The position numbers were made by a program, and so were the translations under genes. A DNA stretch of 64,000 bases from DAOOVD01 sp035369845 (lineage in GTDB: Bacteria > Bacillota > Desulfotomaculia > Desulfotomaculales > Pelotomaculaceae), in the NCBI GenBank assembly GCA_035369845.1, contig DAOOVD010000003.1:1-64000 (forward strand), in the 5' to 3' direction. Under the pieces are notes generated by a model. That model was not told the DNA's origin, searched no databases, and saw nothing but the letters and a program-made list of their open reading frames with translations. Shown here one piece after another: positions 50,715 through 60,094 of the stretch (the first letter of the stretch is position 1; each line of letters starts with the position of its first letter).

Positions 50715-50981
50715 TCAAGCCATGTTCTCCACCGGGAAAACGCTTACCGCTTTTTTGTCCCGGCCTTTTCTGTCAAAGCTTACCACCCCGTCTATCTTGG
50801 CGAACAGGGTGTCATCGCCGCCCCTGCCGACATTGTAACCGGGGTGAATTTTGGTGCCGCGCTGCCGCACCAGGATGCTGCCCGCCAGGACGAACTGGCC
50901 GTCCTGCCTCTTAACGCCAAGCATTTTCGGCTGGGAATCCCGGCCGTTGCGCGAACTGCCTACGCCCTTTTTATGTGCCAT
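50715..50981 (-). CDS. rpmA: Ribosomal protein L27
   Basis: This 88-residue protein starts [19 protein letters not shown] at ATG 50981 and contains [19 protein letters not shown] [32 protein letters not shown]. It lacks the N-terminal extension that Prp protease removes in many Firmicutes. It follows rplU directly. Confidence 0.97.
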   Translation of the reverse strand: MAHKKGVGSSRNGRDSQPKMLGVKRQDGQFVLAGSILVRQRGTKIHPGYNVGRGGDDTLFAKIDGVVSFDRKGRDKKAVSVFPVENMA

Positions 50982-51027
50982 ATCCAATCACCTCTTTCAG
51001 GAAATAATAAAATCAAACGGCTAGAAA

Positions 51028-51339
51028 TCATGCCTCGATTTTTTCAACAGTCACCTGGGTAAAAGGCTGCCGGTGGCCCTTCTTGCGGCGGTAGTTTTTC
51101 TTTGCCTTGTACTTGAAAACGAAAATTTTCCTTCCCCTGCCGTGCCGGACAACCTTCAGCAGCACCCTGGCTCCTTCCACCAGCGGGGCGCCTATCCTGA
51201 CATCGCCTTCCCCTACCACTGCAAGAACCCTGTTTACCTCAACGGTCTCACCGGCTCCGGCCGTCAGTTTTTCAACGCAAAGGGTGTCTCCTTCCTTTAC
51301 ACGATACTGTTTGCCGCCGGTTTCAATAATTGCGTACAA
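51028..51339 (-). CDS. rplU: Ribosomal protein L21
   Basis: This protein has about 103 residues from TTG 51339 (GGAGGTG nine bases upstream; frame open to 51351). [17 protein letters not shown] begins it, and [27 protein letters not shown] is the L21 C-terminus. It is followed by rpmA with 46 bases and no prp/ysxB gene between. Confidence 0.96.
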   Translation of the reverse strand: MYAIIETGGKQYRVKEGDTLCVEKLTAGAGETVEVNRVLAVVGEGDVRIGAPLVEGARVLLKVVRHGRGRKIFVFKYKAKKNYRRKKGHRQPFTQVTVEKIEA

Positions 51340-51487
51340 CCCGCAAAGCACCTCCCCGAAATCATAGGACTCGCCGGAAAAGCAGGCAGGGGCTGAAAGC
51401 CGGCCCCGTTTGAAAACCAGTTCCGTGCGGTGTCAAGGCATAATCGCCTACAGTAAGTTATTTTAACATACCCTGCGGTTTTGTCAA
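51340..51487 (-). promoter_or_regulatory. rplU promoter and untranslated leader
   Basis: TTGACA (51482-51487) and TAAAAT (51460-51465) are spaced 16 bases. About 115 bases of leader follow before rplU, with stems such as GGGGC/GCCCC around 51390-51410. Firmicutes rplU genes often carry an autoregulatory L21 leader; whether this one matches the known leader fold was not tested. Confidence 0.6.
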
Positions 51488-51563
51488 GGCCGCCTTTTTC
51501 GCCTTTTTCCGGGCCGGATTGGAACCACGCCTCACCAGAACCCGCGCGATTCGGGCAGACAGG

Positions 51564-53255
51564 TCAGGATTTGACCTGCCTGGCCTTGGCATAGGTCCTG
51601 TATACCTTGCTGACCTCCACCGGAATGGTTTCACCGACCAGGGAGCCGGCCCCCTCAATGTCGAGAATAAACCCGTTGACCCTGGCGATACCGTCATTGA
51701 CATTGGTTATGTGGGGCTCCTCGACCTTGACCTCCAGCACCTCGCCCGGCCGCACCGGCAGGGTCTGGGCCTGGATGTTCTCGTTGTCGGTCAGGGGCCG
51801 GATGGTGACGGATTCTATGTGGTGGCTTGCCGATCCCCTTATGTAAAGGCTCTTGCCGGTTTTGCTTTCCAGATCGCGCAGGTTCGCGCCGCCGCTGCCG
51901 ATAAGCCGCGCCGCCACCACCGGGTTGGCCTCCACCAGGATGGTCCGGGCCGGAGTCTGGCGGGCTACGTTATAGATCTGGTTCTTGAAGTGAATGCCGA
52001 GAGTTTCCTCCGACAGGACCTTCCCCCTCCCCTCGCAATACGGGCAGGGTTTTTGAACCACCTCGGCCAGACTGGGCCTCACTTTTTTGCGGGTCATCTC
52101 CACAAGACCGAGTTGGGTTATGCCGAGAATGTTCGTCTTGGTCTTGTCTTTTTTTATCTCCTCTTCCAGGGCGCGGAGCACATCCTGGCGGTGCCCCTCT
52201 TTATTCATGTCGATGAAATCAACGATGATTATTCCGCCGATATTGCGCAGACGTAGCTGCCTGGCAATTTCCTGGGCGGCTTCCAGGTTGGTTTTCAGCA
52301 CCGTGTCTTCCAAATTCGTACTCCCGACGTACTTGCCGGTGTTCACGTCAACCGCGGTAAGCGCCTCGGCCTGGTCGATTACCAGATACCCGCCGCTCTT
52401 CAGCCATACTTTCCGTTTCAAAGCCTTTTCTATTTCGAGTTCGATGCCGTAGTCTTCGAAAATATTTTCCCGCTCGTCCAGGGATACCTTGAACTTCAAA
52501 CGGGGACCGATGATGTCCAGCAAATCAAGAACTTTTTCATATTCGTAGCGTGAATCGAGAATAAGACGGCCGACATCCTCGGTAAAAACATCGCGCAGAA
52601 TGCGCTGTATCAGTTCCAGGTCGCGGTGCACCAGGTTCGGCGCTGGGCCGCGGGCGGCCCTGTTCAGAATCTTTCGCCAGAGTTTCGAGAGCATGGCGAT
52701 ATCCTGGCGGAACTCCTCCTCGTCCATGCCTTCGGCCACGGTGCGCACTATCACGCCCATTCCCTCCGGCTTGACCCTCGAGGCAAGCTCCTTCAGCCTC
52801 TCCCGCTCCCTGTCCGACTCAATCCGGCGGGAAATGCCGATGTAGTCCACGGTCGGCATAAGCACGAGATAGCGGCCCGGCAGGGTGATATGGGTGGTAA
52901 CACGCGGGCCCTTGGTGCCGATGGGCTCCTTTACAATCTGCACCAGCACCTCCTGACCCTCTTTCAGTATATCGCATATATTAGCGCCCAGAACCGAAGC
53001 GCCGTGATCGGCCCCTTCCGGTGAACTTTCCGGGAGCGCGTCTTCCACGTATAAAAACGCGTTTTTCTCCAGCCCGATGTTTACAAAGGCCGCCTGCATA
53101 CCCGGGAGGACGTTTTCCACCCGGCCCTTGAAGATGTTGCCGACAAGGCGCTGGTTGACGGACCTCTCTATGTATATTTCAACCGGCACTTTGCCTTCAA
53201 GCACCGCGACCCTGGTCTCCTCCTCACCCACGTTGACGACGATTTCTTTTAACAT
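51564..53255 (-). CDS. rng: Rne/Rng family ribonuclease (RNase G type)
   Basis: This 563-residue protein has an S1 domain (VGNIFKGRVENVLPGMQAAFVNIG), then the RNase E/G catalytic region with GGYLVIDQAEALTAVDVNTGKYVG, IIIVDFIDMNKEGHRQDV and the zinc-link CPYCEGRG. It ends with a TRAM-like extension (about 500-563) not found in E. coli RNase G. It trims rRNA and mRNA 5' ends. Confidence 0.95.
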   Translation of the reverse strand: MLKEIVVNVGEEETRVAVLEGKVPVEIYIERSVNQRLVGNIFKGRVENVLPGMQAAFVNIGLEKNAFLYVEDALPESSPEGADHGASVLGANICDILKEGQEVLVQIVKEPIGTKGPRVTTHITLPGRYLVLMPTVDYIGISRRIESDRERERLKELASRVKPEGMGVIVRTVAEGMDEEEFRQDIAMLSKLWRKILNRAARGPAPNLVHRDLELIQRILRDVFTEDVGRLILDSRYEYEKVLDLLDIIGPRLKFKVSLDERENIFEDYGIELEIEKALKRKVWLKSGGYLVIDQAEALTAVDVNTGKYVGSTNLEDTVLKTNLEAAQEIARQLRLRNIGGIIIVDFIDMNKEGHRQDVLRALEEEIKKDKTKTNILGITQLGLVEMTRKKVRPSLAEVVQKPCPYCEGRGKVLSEETLGIHFKNQIYNVARQTPARTILVEANPVVAARLIGSGGANLRDLESKTGKSLYIRGSASHHIESVTIRPLTDNENIQAQTLPVRPGEVLEVKVEEPHITNVNDGIARVNGFILDIEGAGSLVGETIPVEVSKVYRTYAKARQVKS

Positions 53256-53296
53256 ATCAGCTTACCTTTCTTAAAAACTTATAATACATTTATTAT

Positions 53297-53989
53297 TTAC
53301 CACATCAATTTTTTTTTATCTCCGTCCCCGGCCCTGTACAGACCCGTCCTGCAAAGCGAAAACCTGCTTAAAACGGACAACCCGGTATTCTTTTCCAGGG
53401 AGGAGAGCACTTCTTCGAACCTCACATTCCCGCTGCTCCCCGCCTTCAGTTCGGCCTCCACAACAATTATATCACCGTCAATCCTGCCCGACACCGAAAA
53501 AATACCCGGCTTTATGTCGAACAGTTTCTTTTCCCCGGCCTTGTTCTTCCGTTCCACCAGGATTTCCGGCAAGGACAGGAAATCCTTTATGCGCCCGGCA
53601 AGCCAGTCGCTATCGGCTGGCTGTTTGAGCTTCGCCACAGCCCGGTAAGTTGCCCGCCCGACGGCGGACATCAGCGGCGGCGACTGTTCCGGCACCTTCC
53701 TGACTTCGATGACGCGCAGCCCCTCCGGCATTGCCCCGGAAAGATCCCCGGCCACTCTTTCCGGTAAAATGTCGGCGGCGAGTTCGAGGTCGGCGAACTC
53801 CCTCTCGCCGGCCGTTCCCACTCCCAAAGGGGCGGCAAAGGATATCTTCGGGTGGGGGTTATAACCACGGGTAAAGGCCAGCGGCAAACCGGCTCTCCTG
53901 GCCGCCCGCTCGAAAGCCCTCAGAAGATCGAGATGAGACAAGTACCTGGCCGGACCAGCTTTGGCGTACATGATCCTGTATTTGGACAC
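53297..53989 (-). CDS. TIGR03936/DUF2344 radical SAM-associated protein
   Basis: This protein has about 230 residues from GTG 53989 (GGGAGGTGAG upstream). YAKAGPARYLSHLDLLRAFERAARRAGLPLAFTRGYNPHPKISFAAPLGVG is the family signature. It always travels with the radical SAM protein encoded upstream, whose end it adjoins by 4 bp. Function is unproven; the pair's position next to rng/rplU suggests RNA or ribosome modification. Confidence 0.9.
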   Translation of the reverse strand: MSKYRIMYAKAGPARYLSHLDLLRAFERAARRAGLPLAFTRGYNPHPKISFAAPLGVGTAGEREFADLELAADILPERVAGDLSGAMPEGLRVIEVRKVPEQSPPLMSAVGRATYRAVAKLKQPADSDWLAGRIKDFLSLPEILVERKNKAGEKKLFDIKPGIFSVSGRIDGDIIVVEAELKAGSSGNVRFEEVLSSLEKNTGLSVLSRFSLCRTGLYRAGDGDKKKLMW

Positions 53990-53993
53990 GCTC

Positions 53994-55832
53994 TCACCTC
54001 CCGGCGCAGACCGGCCGCACTTCAAGGGCGGAACAGAGGCCGCAGCCCCGGCAGGACCCCGTGCGGCAGTCTCCGGTCGTCACCCCGGCCATCGCCAGGC
54101 GGTGTTCGTTTACCAGAAACTCCTTGCTGACTCCCGCGTCAATATGATCCCAGGGTAGAACGTCATCATAACAGTAGCGCCTGTATGCGTACATTCCGGG
54201 ATCAAGGCCGGCCGACCGGAACGCTTCCAGCCAGCGGGACAGGTCGAAGTGTTCCGTCCATCCGTCGAATTTGCAGCCCGACTCGAAAGCCCTGATCAGG
54301 ACTCCGTTCAGCCGCCTGTCGCCCCTGGCGAAAGCAGCCTCAATAAAACTTAAGCCGGGGTCGTGGTAATTAAAAACTATTCCCCTCTCCTTAAGCCTCC
54401 CCGAAAGATAGGCCTGCTTCCGTTTCAGTTCTTCCATGCCGGCCTGCGATTCCCACTGGAAAGGCGTGTGCGCCTTGGGGACAAAAGACGAGGCGCTCAC
54501 GGTCACCTTCAGCCGCCCCCGCTGCGCCCCCGCCCGCCGGCCAGCTTCCAGAACCTTTCTGGCCAGGGCGGCAATCCCGTCCAGATCGTCGTCCGTTTCG
54601 GTGGGCAGGCCGATCATAAAGTAAAGCTTCAACGAGTGCCATCCTTCCTTAAAAGCGGCCTCCGCAGTTTCGATCAGGTCTTCTTCGGTCACACCCTTGT
54701 TGATCACGTCCCTGAGACGCTGCGTACCCGCCTCGGGGGCGAAGGTGAGGCTGGAGCGGCGCACACGCTGGACTTCTTTGGCCAGTTCTATCGAAAAACC
54801 GTCTGCCCTGAGTGAAGGCAGTGAAACACCGACACCCCGGCAAGCGTGTTTGTCCAGAATGGACGAGACGACCCGCCGGACCGGAGTGTAGTCACTGGTG
54901 CTCAAGGAAGTGAGAGAAATTTCATCGCAGCCGGTATTGCGAACAAGTTCGTCCGCCTGCCGCAGAACTGTTTCCGCTTTTCTCTCCCGCACGGGACGGT
55001 AAATCATGCCCGCTTGGCAAAAGCGGCAGCCCCTGGTACAGCCCCGAAAAACCTCAAGCATGATCCGGTCGTGCACCGCCTCGGTTGACGGAACCACGGG
55101 CTTTACAGGAAACGGAGCCTGGTCCAGGTCCCCGACCAGTCTTTTGATCACCCTGCGCGGCGCTCCGTTTAAAACCGGCTCCACCCCGCCCGGGGACCCG
55201 TCCTCCCGTAGGCAGGGCCGGTAGAACGAAGGAACGTACACGCCCCGCACCCCGGAAACTTCAAGAAGGAATTCCTTTTTTGTAAGGCCGCGCTTCCTGC
55301 CGTCCAAAAAAACGTCCAGAAATTCATCGATTGCTTCTTCCCCTTCACCGATGACGAAGAGATCGATTATTTCGGCCAGCGGCTCGGGATTGAACGCGCA
55401 CGGTCCTCCCGCTATAACCAGCGGACGGCCTTCCCGCCGGCGTGATTCGAGCGGTATGCCGGCCAGATCCAGCATGTACAAAATATTTGAAAAGCTCATT
55501 TCGTACTGAAGGGTAAAGGCCAAAATATCAAAATCTTTTACCGGCCGCCGGGACTCCAGGGTAAAAAGCGGCAGTCCGTGCCCCTTCATCTTCTCCGCCA
55601 TGTCGGGCCACGGCGCGAACACTCTCTCCATCAGGGCGCCGGGCCGGGCATTTACGATACTGTAAAGGATATGCAGCCCGAGATGCGACATACCCACCTC
55701 GTAAACATCCGGATAGGCGAAGGCAAGCCTGACGTCCGCCCCGTCCCAGTCCTTCCGGACGGAATTCCACTCGCCTCCCGCATAGCGGGCCGGTTTTTGC
55801 ACCGCGGGTAAAATTTGATCGAGAATCTCCAC
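53994..55832 (-). CDS. TIGR03960 family B12-binding-like radical SAM protein
   Basis: This 612-residue protein has an N-terminal B12-binding-like domain (FAYPDVYEVGMSHLGLHILYSIVN). The radical SAM cluster motif is EVFRGCTRGCRFCQAG (Cys-x3-Cys-x2-Cys, near residue 270), followed by the long SAM barrel. A Cys-rich tail (GDCRTGSCRGCGLCSAL) suggests a second Fe-S cluster. Product unknown. Confidence 0.92.
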   Translation of the reverse strand: MEILDQILPAVQKPARYAGGEWNSVRKDWDGADVRLAFAYPDVYEVGMSHLGLHILYSIVNARPGALMERVFAPWPDMAEKMKGHGLPLFTLESRRPVKDFDILAFTLQYEMSFSNILYMLDLAGIPLESRRREGRPLVIAGGPCAFNPEPLAEIIDLFVIGEGEEAIDEFLDVFLDGRKRGLTKKEFLLEVSGVRGVYVPSFYRPCLREDGSPGGVEPVLNGAPRRVIKRLVGDLDQAPFPVKPVVPSTEAVHDRIMLEVFRGCTRGCRFCQAGMIYRPVRERKAETVLRQADELVRNTGCDEISLTSLSTSDYTPVRRVVSSILDKHACRGVGVSLPSLRADGFSIELAKEVQRVRRSSLTFAPEAGTQRLRDVINKGVTEEDLIETAEAAFKEGWHSLKLYFMIGLPTETDDDLDGIAALARKVLEAGRRAGAQRGRLKVTVSASSFVPKAHTPFQWESQAGMEELKRKQAYLSGRLKERGIVFNYHDPGLSFIEAAFARGDRRLNGVLIRAFESGCKFDGWTEHFDLSRWLEAFRSAGLDPGMYAYRRYCYDDVLPWDHIDAGVSKEFLVNEHRLAMAGVTTGDCRTGSCRGCGLCSALEVRPVCAGR

Positions 55833-56290
55833 CTGCGCATTCCCCCGTTAGCTGAGCTGTTGACAAACTTTTTTACCATAGCCATTGATAGCTTCCTGTC
55901 GTTGAAGCCATCTGCTCAACACAGGAAAAGCCTGGTCAACATCCCCATAATAGATGTTAGCATAAACGGAATTCCCTGTCAGAGGCTAGTATTGCCAAAA
56001 ATAAACGGAAAAATATTCCTATCTAATATATTCTACAGGGGAACAAAAAAACCTACGTAATTACATACGCGGAAACCGTATTATATTAAGCGTCCGATTC
56101 ATAAACGGCGCCGCATCACGAAATCCTGAGACGACTCAAAAAGGAAGGGTTTTATACGGCGTCCGTCGATTTCTTCCGCCGATTTCTCCGATGACATTCT
56201 TGTGCGAAACCTGGTCGCCTGTCATGTTATTGCAGAATTTAAGCTGAAGCGCATACGATACGGAAGAGAGCTGTTACTTTACCGGCCAGT
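55833..56290. other. Intergenic region, no gene seen
   Basis: There are no plausible frames with a ribosome binding site. A GTTGACAAACT string occurs at about 55858. The part next to 56290 may hold worn remains of the methyltransferase whose frame ends there, but I cannot align any motif. Confidence 0.4.
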
Positions 56291-56983
56291 TCACCGTTGC
56301 GAAGGGTGAGGTATTTCTTTTCCGTCGTATCCCGCCCCGAGGAATACCACCTGGGGGATGTTCTCCTGAAACGCTTGTTTTACAATGTGGTCAATGTAGG
56401 CCGTGCGGGCAATAAAATATTCGTAAACGCCTCCCTTCATCAAGTTCTTCATAACCCATTCCCGGGCGGCAGGATCTCTCAGGGTTTTTTTGCCTTCTTC
56501 GTCAATAAAAATCTCCGCCAGATAATCAGGACCCTTAACCTCATCCCTTCTTTCGCAGGCCGCAAGCGCGCGGCAAAACGCGGTGGTCAAAGCCGTATCA
56601 GACGGCTGATCCTCAAGAGACTTGTCCGTGTCAGAAGCTTTTCCTGTAATTCCTATGATGTTGCCAAAGGGATCTACAACTTTTGCAACTCTGGAATTAA
56701 AAACATTTATACTGATTTCGGTATGCGCAGCGGCGCCAAATTCAAGCAGCCGCTGATAAGCCGTATGAATGTCATCAACACCCCAGTAAGCTACTGGAGG
56801 CTGTCCGCCGCCAGGCGAGGAATCTGGTTCCGGGACAAGGATCAATAAAAAATCGCTGATTTTAAATACAGTGATAAAAGGTGAATCGATAACCGGTTCT
56901 TTATTCAGGATCCTGCTGTACCAATCCCTTGCCTTTTCAATATCCGGAACCTGATAGGTCACTCTATCCAAATTGGCGAACAT
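56291..56983 (-). pseudogene. VOC domain fused to truncated LCM-type methyltransferase
   Basis: Residues 1-115 are a glyoxalase/VOC domain (FANLDRVTYQVPDIEKARDWYSRIL ... VAKVVDPFGNIIGITG). Residues about 130-230 match the start of leucine carboxyl methyltransferase-like enzymes: DTALTTAFCRALAACERR ... FIARTAYIDHIVKQAFQENIPQVVFLGAGYD. The normal continuation (D-R-AYR and the rest of the SAM-binding fold, about 180 residues) is missing; the frame ends IPHPSQR. The enzyme is probably dead in the methyltransferase part. It follows the tetR gene by 17 bp. Confidence 0.7.
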
Positions 56984-57000
56984 TGCTCTTCCTCCATCTT

Positions 57001-57702
57001 TTACGTTTTATTGTGACGGTGGCCGTTTTTTTTCGTGAAAAAAGCTGTCTGTTCTTTATCAATCACCCGGCAAAAACATCCTTCATGTACCCTCCTGTCA
57101 AACGCTCCGTTAAGAAAAAGATCCACCTCCCTCTCGATAATATCGCTCAAAGGCTTTTCAGGGTAAGCCAGCCATAATATCATTACTGAAGCGCTGATCC
57201 ATTCCAGGTGGTTTGACAGTTCCTCGGCGGATATGTCCGGCCTGATTTCACCAGCTTCCTGACCCATCCTGACAATCGGTTCCAGAATGTTGTTAAAACC
57301 GCTTCTCATACCCCGGTTCTTCACGGTTTCAAGCGATCTTTGCAACATGTAAACTATATATACTTTGAGAACATCCCTGTTGAGATTTTTGTCAAACCAT
57401 TCCAGAGAGCGCTGTAATAATGCGGTTAGCCTCGACCTAGTATCGGGTAACTCTTTCAGCAAATTAACCGCTTCAGCGCCTGTCTCTCTTGCGTTTCTTC
57501 GCACATACTCCGCAACAATAGCTTCTTTGGAAGGAAAATGATTAAATATGGTCCCTTTGGCAACGTCGGCACCTTCGGCTACCTGATCTACCGTAGTCCG
57601 GGCATAACCCCGTTCATTAAACAGTTCCATGGCAACAGCAATGATTTTTCTTCTTGTTTCTTCTTTTTTTCTCTCGGTTCTGTTTCTAATAACATTCTCC
57701 AT
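57001..57702 (-). CDS. TetR-family transcriptional regulator
   Basis: This 233-residue protein has the helix-turn-helix KIIAVAMELFNERGYARTTVDQVAEGADVAKGTIFNHFPSKEAIVAEYV, followed by a helical ligand-binding domain with MLQRSLETVKNRG. Ligand unknown. An operator-like palindrome lies 18 bp upstream, so autoregulation is likely, and the VOC-methyltransferase gene downstream would be its target. Confidence 0.92.
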   Translation of the reverse strand: MENVIRNRTERKKEETRRKIIAVAMELFNERGYARTTVDQVAEGADVAKGTIFNHFPSKEAIVAEYVRRNARETGAEAVNLLKELPDTRSRLTALLQRSLEWFDKNLNRDVLKVYIVYMLQRSLETVKNRGMRSGFNNILEPIVRMGQEAGEIRPDISAEELSNHLEWISASVMILWLAYPEKPLSDIIEREVDLFLNGAFDRRVHEGCFCRVIDKEQTAFFTKKNGHRHNKT

Positions 57703-57720
57703 GATTCATCTTCTATACAA

Positions 57721-57736
57721 AGTATAATTTTATACT
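57721..57736. promoter_or_regulatory. Operator-like palindrome of the TetR gene
   Basis: AGTATAA-TT-TTATACT is a perfect 7-2-7 inverted repeat in AT-rich DNA directly before the tetR start, overlapping the likely -10 region. Confidence 0.6.
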
Positions 57737-57885
57737 AAGTTAATAATTGGACTTAGTTCATTTTAGCAGAAAAAATCCGGATTGACAAGAATCTTATGAA
57801 AACAAAGGAAAAGAACAGGGAAAATCCTGCTCTTCATTTTAATTTTTATTCCACAGTTGCTGCTTTTACCGGCAACCCAAAACAG

Positions 57886-58764
57886 TCACTTCCCGTCGAG
57901 AAGGTCGCCCACCGGCGCATCTACGCCCCTGGCAAGCAGGGCGTCGATAATCTGGACCTCGCTGACCACACCACGGTACTGCCATTTCTCGTCAAGCAGC
58001 AGAACCAGGTGAAAACGCTTTGGGACAAAGCTCCTGATGACGTCGCCAAGCCTGACGGTGTCGAGTGAAACGACAGGCTCGCCCGGCAGGACGCCGGCGG
58101 CTGCGAGCTCTTCTTTTTTTTGCGCCAGGTGCCTGATAAAATGGTAGGGCGCCAGTCCCTTTTCCCTGGTCGCGGCATAAAAGAGAAACAGTCCGGTAAT
58201 GATTATGTCCAAACCGAACACTCCGGCGGCCAGCCCGGCCGTTCCCCCCAGCACAACGGCTACGCCCCAGAGCTGACCCCACCAGGCCGCCCGGTAAGTA
58301 GCCCGTTTAAAACCGACGCGCCTTGCCAGGTAGGAGCGAAAAATCCTGCCGCCGTCCAGAGGAAGCGCCGGCAGAAGATTAAAGGCGGCCATCATCAGGT
58401 TGCACTGCAGAAAAAAAAGACCCGGATTGCCGAACCGCACGCCGTAATTCTCCAGAGCGGTCGCCAGCCCTGCCAGAAGCAGGTTGACGGCGGGGCCGGC
58501 GGCGGCCACCAGCACTTCCCTGGACGGGTCAAGCACCACCTCTCCGCTTATGCGGCTGACGCCCCCGAAGGGAAGGAGTTCGACGTCCGACACGTGTATG
58601 CCGAAGCGGCGTGCCGCAGCAACGTGGGCCATTTCATGCAGAAGCACCACCGCAAATGCAATCAGCCCTTTCCCCAGTACGCCGGCCACAAAAAACAGCC
58701 CGAGCAGGGCCAAAAACGCGTTGTTCACATGTATCTCCACGCCTGCAATACGGCCCACTTTCAA
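57886..58764 (-). CDS. spoIVFB: SpoIVFB-like M50 site-2 protease
   Basis: This protein has 292 residues. Zinc site VLLHEMAHVAAARRFG (HExxH) and NLLPALPLDGGRIFRS are on membrane helices, and a C-terminal CBS-like domain (VSLDTVRLGDVIRSF ... GVVSEVQIIDALL) follows. SpoIVFB cleaves pro-sigma-K in the mother cell. It is paired with an upstream M23-domain membrane protein like SpoIVFA. Confidence 0.92.
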   Translation of the reverse strand: MKVGRIAGVEIHVNNAFLALLGLFFVAGVLGKGLIAFAVVLLHEMAHVAAARRFGIHVSDVELLPFGGVSRISGEVVLDPSREVLVAAAGPAVNLLLAGLATALENYGVRFGNPGLFFLQCNLMMAAFNLLPALPLDGGRIFRSYLARRVGFKRATYRAAWWGQLWGVAVVLGGTAGLAAGVFGLDIIITGLFLFYAATREKGLAPYHFIRHLAQKKEELAAAGVLPGEPVVSLDTVRLGDVIRSFVPKRFHLVLLLDEKWQYRGVVSEVQIIDALLARGVDAPVGDLLDGK

Positions 58765-58884
58765 CTTAACCGCCCCCCAGCCTCACTTCGAAAAGATGTT
58801 ACTCCCAAAAACCTGCCGCCGATTCTTATCACACCCGGAAAAAGAAGGCTGCAGGCCGCAAACCGCAACAAAATGCCGTGACGG

Positions 58885-59631
58885 TCAATTGTTCATCTGC
58901 AGCCGCGTGAGCGGATCCACCAGCTTGTTGTTTTCTCTTATTTCAAAATGAAGACCCCCTCCGGCAATATCCCCGGCATTACCCACCTCGCCAATAACCT
59001 GACCGGCCGGGAGAGTTTGTCCTTCGCTGATTGCGACTCTGGAAAGCCCACCGTAGAGGGTGAAATTACCCTCGGAGTGCTCCAGCAAAACGTACCTTCC
59101 CAAAACGGGGCTTTCGCCCGTTTTTTTCACCTTGCCGTCCTTCACCGCCTTTACGGGGCTTCCGACGGGAGCGGCGATGTCGACACCACAATGAAACCTC
59201 TCCATGTTGTCAATCGGGTCCACTACCATTCCAAACCCCCGGACCACCTTTCCCGAGACGGGAACGGGCAGACCGCCGGGGGTTTTATTATTGTCGAAAC
59301 CGGTTATCACCGGCTGGGGACTGCTGAAGAAAGGCCACTCCATATCGGCTATCTGCAGGCTGAACTGGACGATTCTTTCAAATACCGGCTGGTAGTTCCA
59401 TTCAGTGGTCAAAACATACTTCAATTTTTCCCGGGCCTGCACCCCCCAGGGATTGCCGGCGTTCTTGAGAGCCAGGGCAAACATTATGATCAGTAGGGCC
59501 ACGCCGATTCTGAGAATGGTCTGCCGCCTCCCGCCGTCGGGCTTAGGCTTTCTCCATTGCGGCTGCCGGTAGTTTGCAAACCGGTCGTCTGTTTTCAACG
59601 GCCCTCCCGGTTTGAAATCCGTTCCTTTCAA
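58885..59631 (-). CDS. SpoIVFA-like membrane protein with M23 (LytM) domain
   Basis: This protein has 248 residues: a basic N-terminal cytosolic part, one membrane helix (ILRIGVALLIIMFALAL), then an M23 domain with ERFHCGVDIAAPVGSPVKAV, LYGGLS and GGGLHFEI. The His/Asp of the first motif and the last His are present. Position directly before spoIVFB marks it as the SpoIVFA equivalent that holds the protease inactive. Confidence 0.88.
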   Translation of the reverse strand: MKGTDFKPGGPLKTDDRFANYRQPQWRKPKPDGGRRQTILRIGVALLIIMFALALKNAGNPWGVQAREKLKYVLTTEWNYQPVFERIVQFSLQIADMEWPFFSSPQPVITGFDNNKTPGGLPVPVSGKVVRGFGMVVDPIDNMERFHCGVDIAAPVGSPVKAVKDGKVKKTGESPVLGRYVLLEHSEGNFTLYGGLSRVAISEGQTLPAGQVIGEVGNAGDIAGGGLHFEIRENNKLVDPLTRLQMNN

Positions 59632-59710
59632 ATCAATCCCCCCAAAAAGATAGCCTGTCTAATAGAATATATTTTCCTTTAAAAGGAAATATACCGGCTG
59701 AAAAGAATAA

Positions 59711-60025
59711 ATGCGACAGGGGAAACCCCCTGTCGCATGATTGTAGACAAACCCAAACAATACAAAGCGCATGGTGTTGAAACAAGCTGCTCCGTTACGG
59801 AGCGTCGTCAGTAAACTAAGCGAAGCTGAGGATGCGAAATTGGATGAGCGGACTGGATGTCCGCGAAAGCCTGAACCGAACCAGGACGGTGAGTTGAAGG
59901 CGGTCCAATTTCGCCCGTAGCAAGCTGACAGTTTACTAGACGCGGAGTAGAGGAGCCAAGCGGTTTCAACACCATGAACGACTTTGTCAACAACCAGATG
60001 CGACAGGGGAAAACCCCTGCCGCAT
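59711..60025. repeat. Dispersed non-coding repeat, copy 2, bracketed by two hairpins
   Basis: It is flanked by ATGCGACAGGGG-type palindromes at 59711-59738 and 59998-60025. Read on the minus strand the inside has GTTGTTGACAAAGT, GTTGAAAC, CTTGCTACGGGCGAAA, TTCGGTTCAGGCTTTCGCGG, GGACATCCAGTCCGC and TTTCGCATCCTCAGC, the same blocks and order as copy 1 at 40384-40814 in the opposite orientation. No coding capacity. It sits between rodA and the SpoIVFA-like gene. Confidence 0.75.
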
Positions 60026-60094
60026 TATGATAGATAAACGTTACGTCACTGTCACATTACCGCAGTTGGAAGCCCGGAGTGCCGCTCCGGAGAT

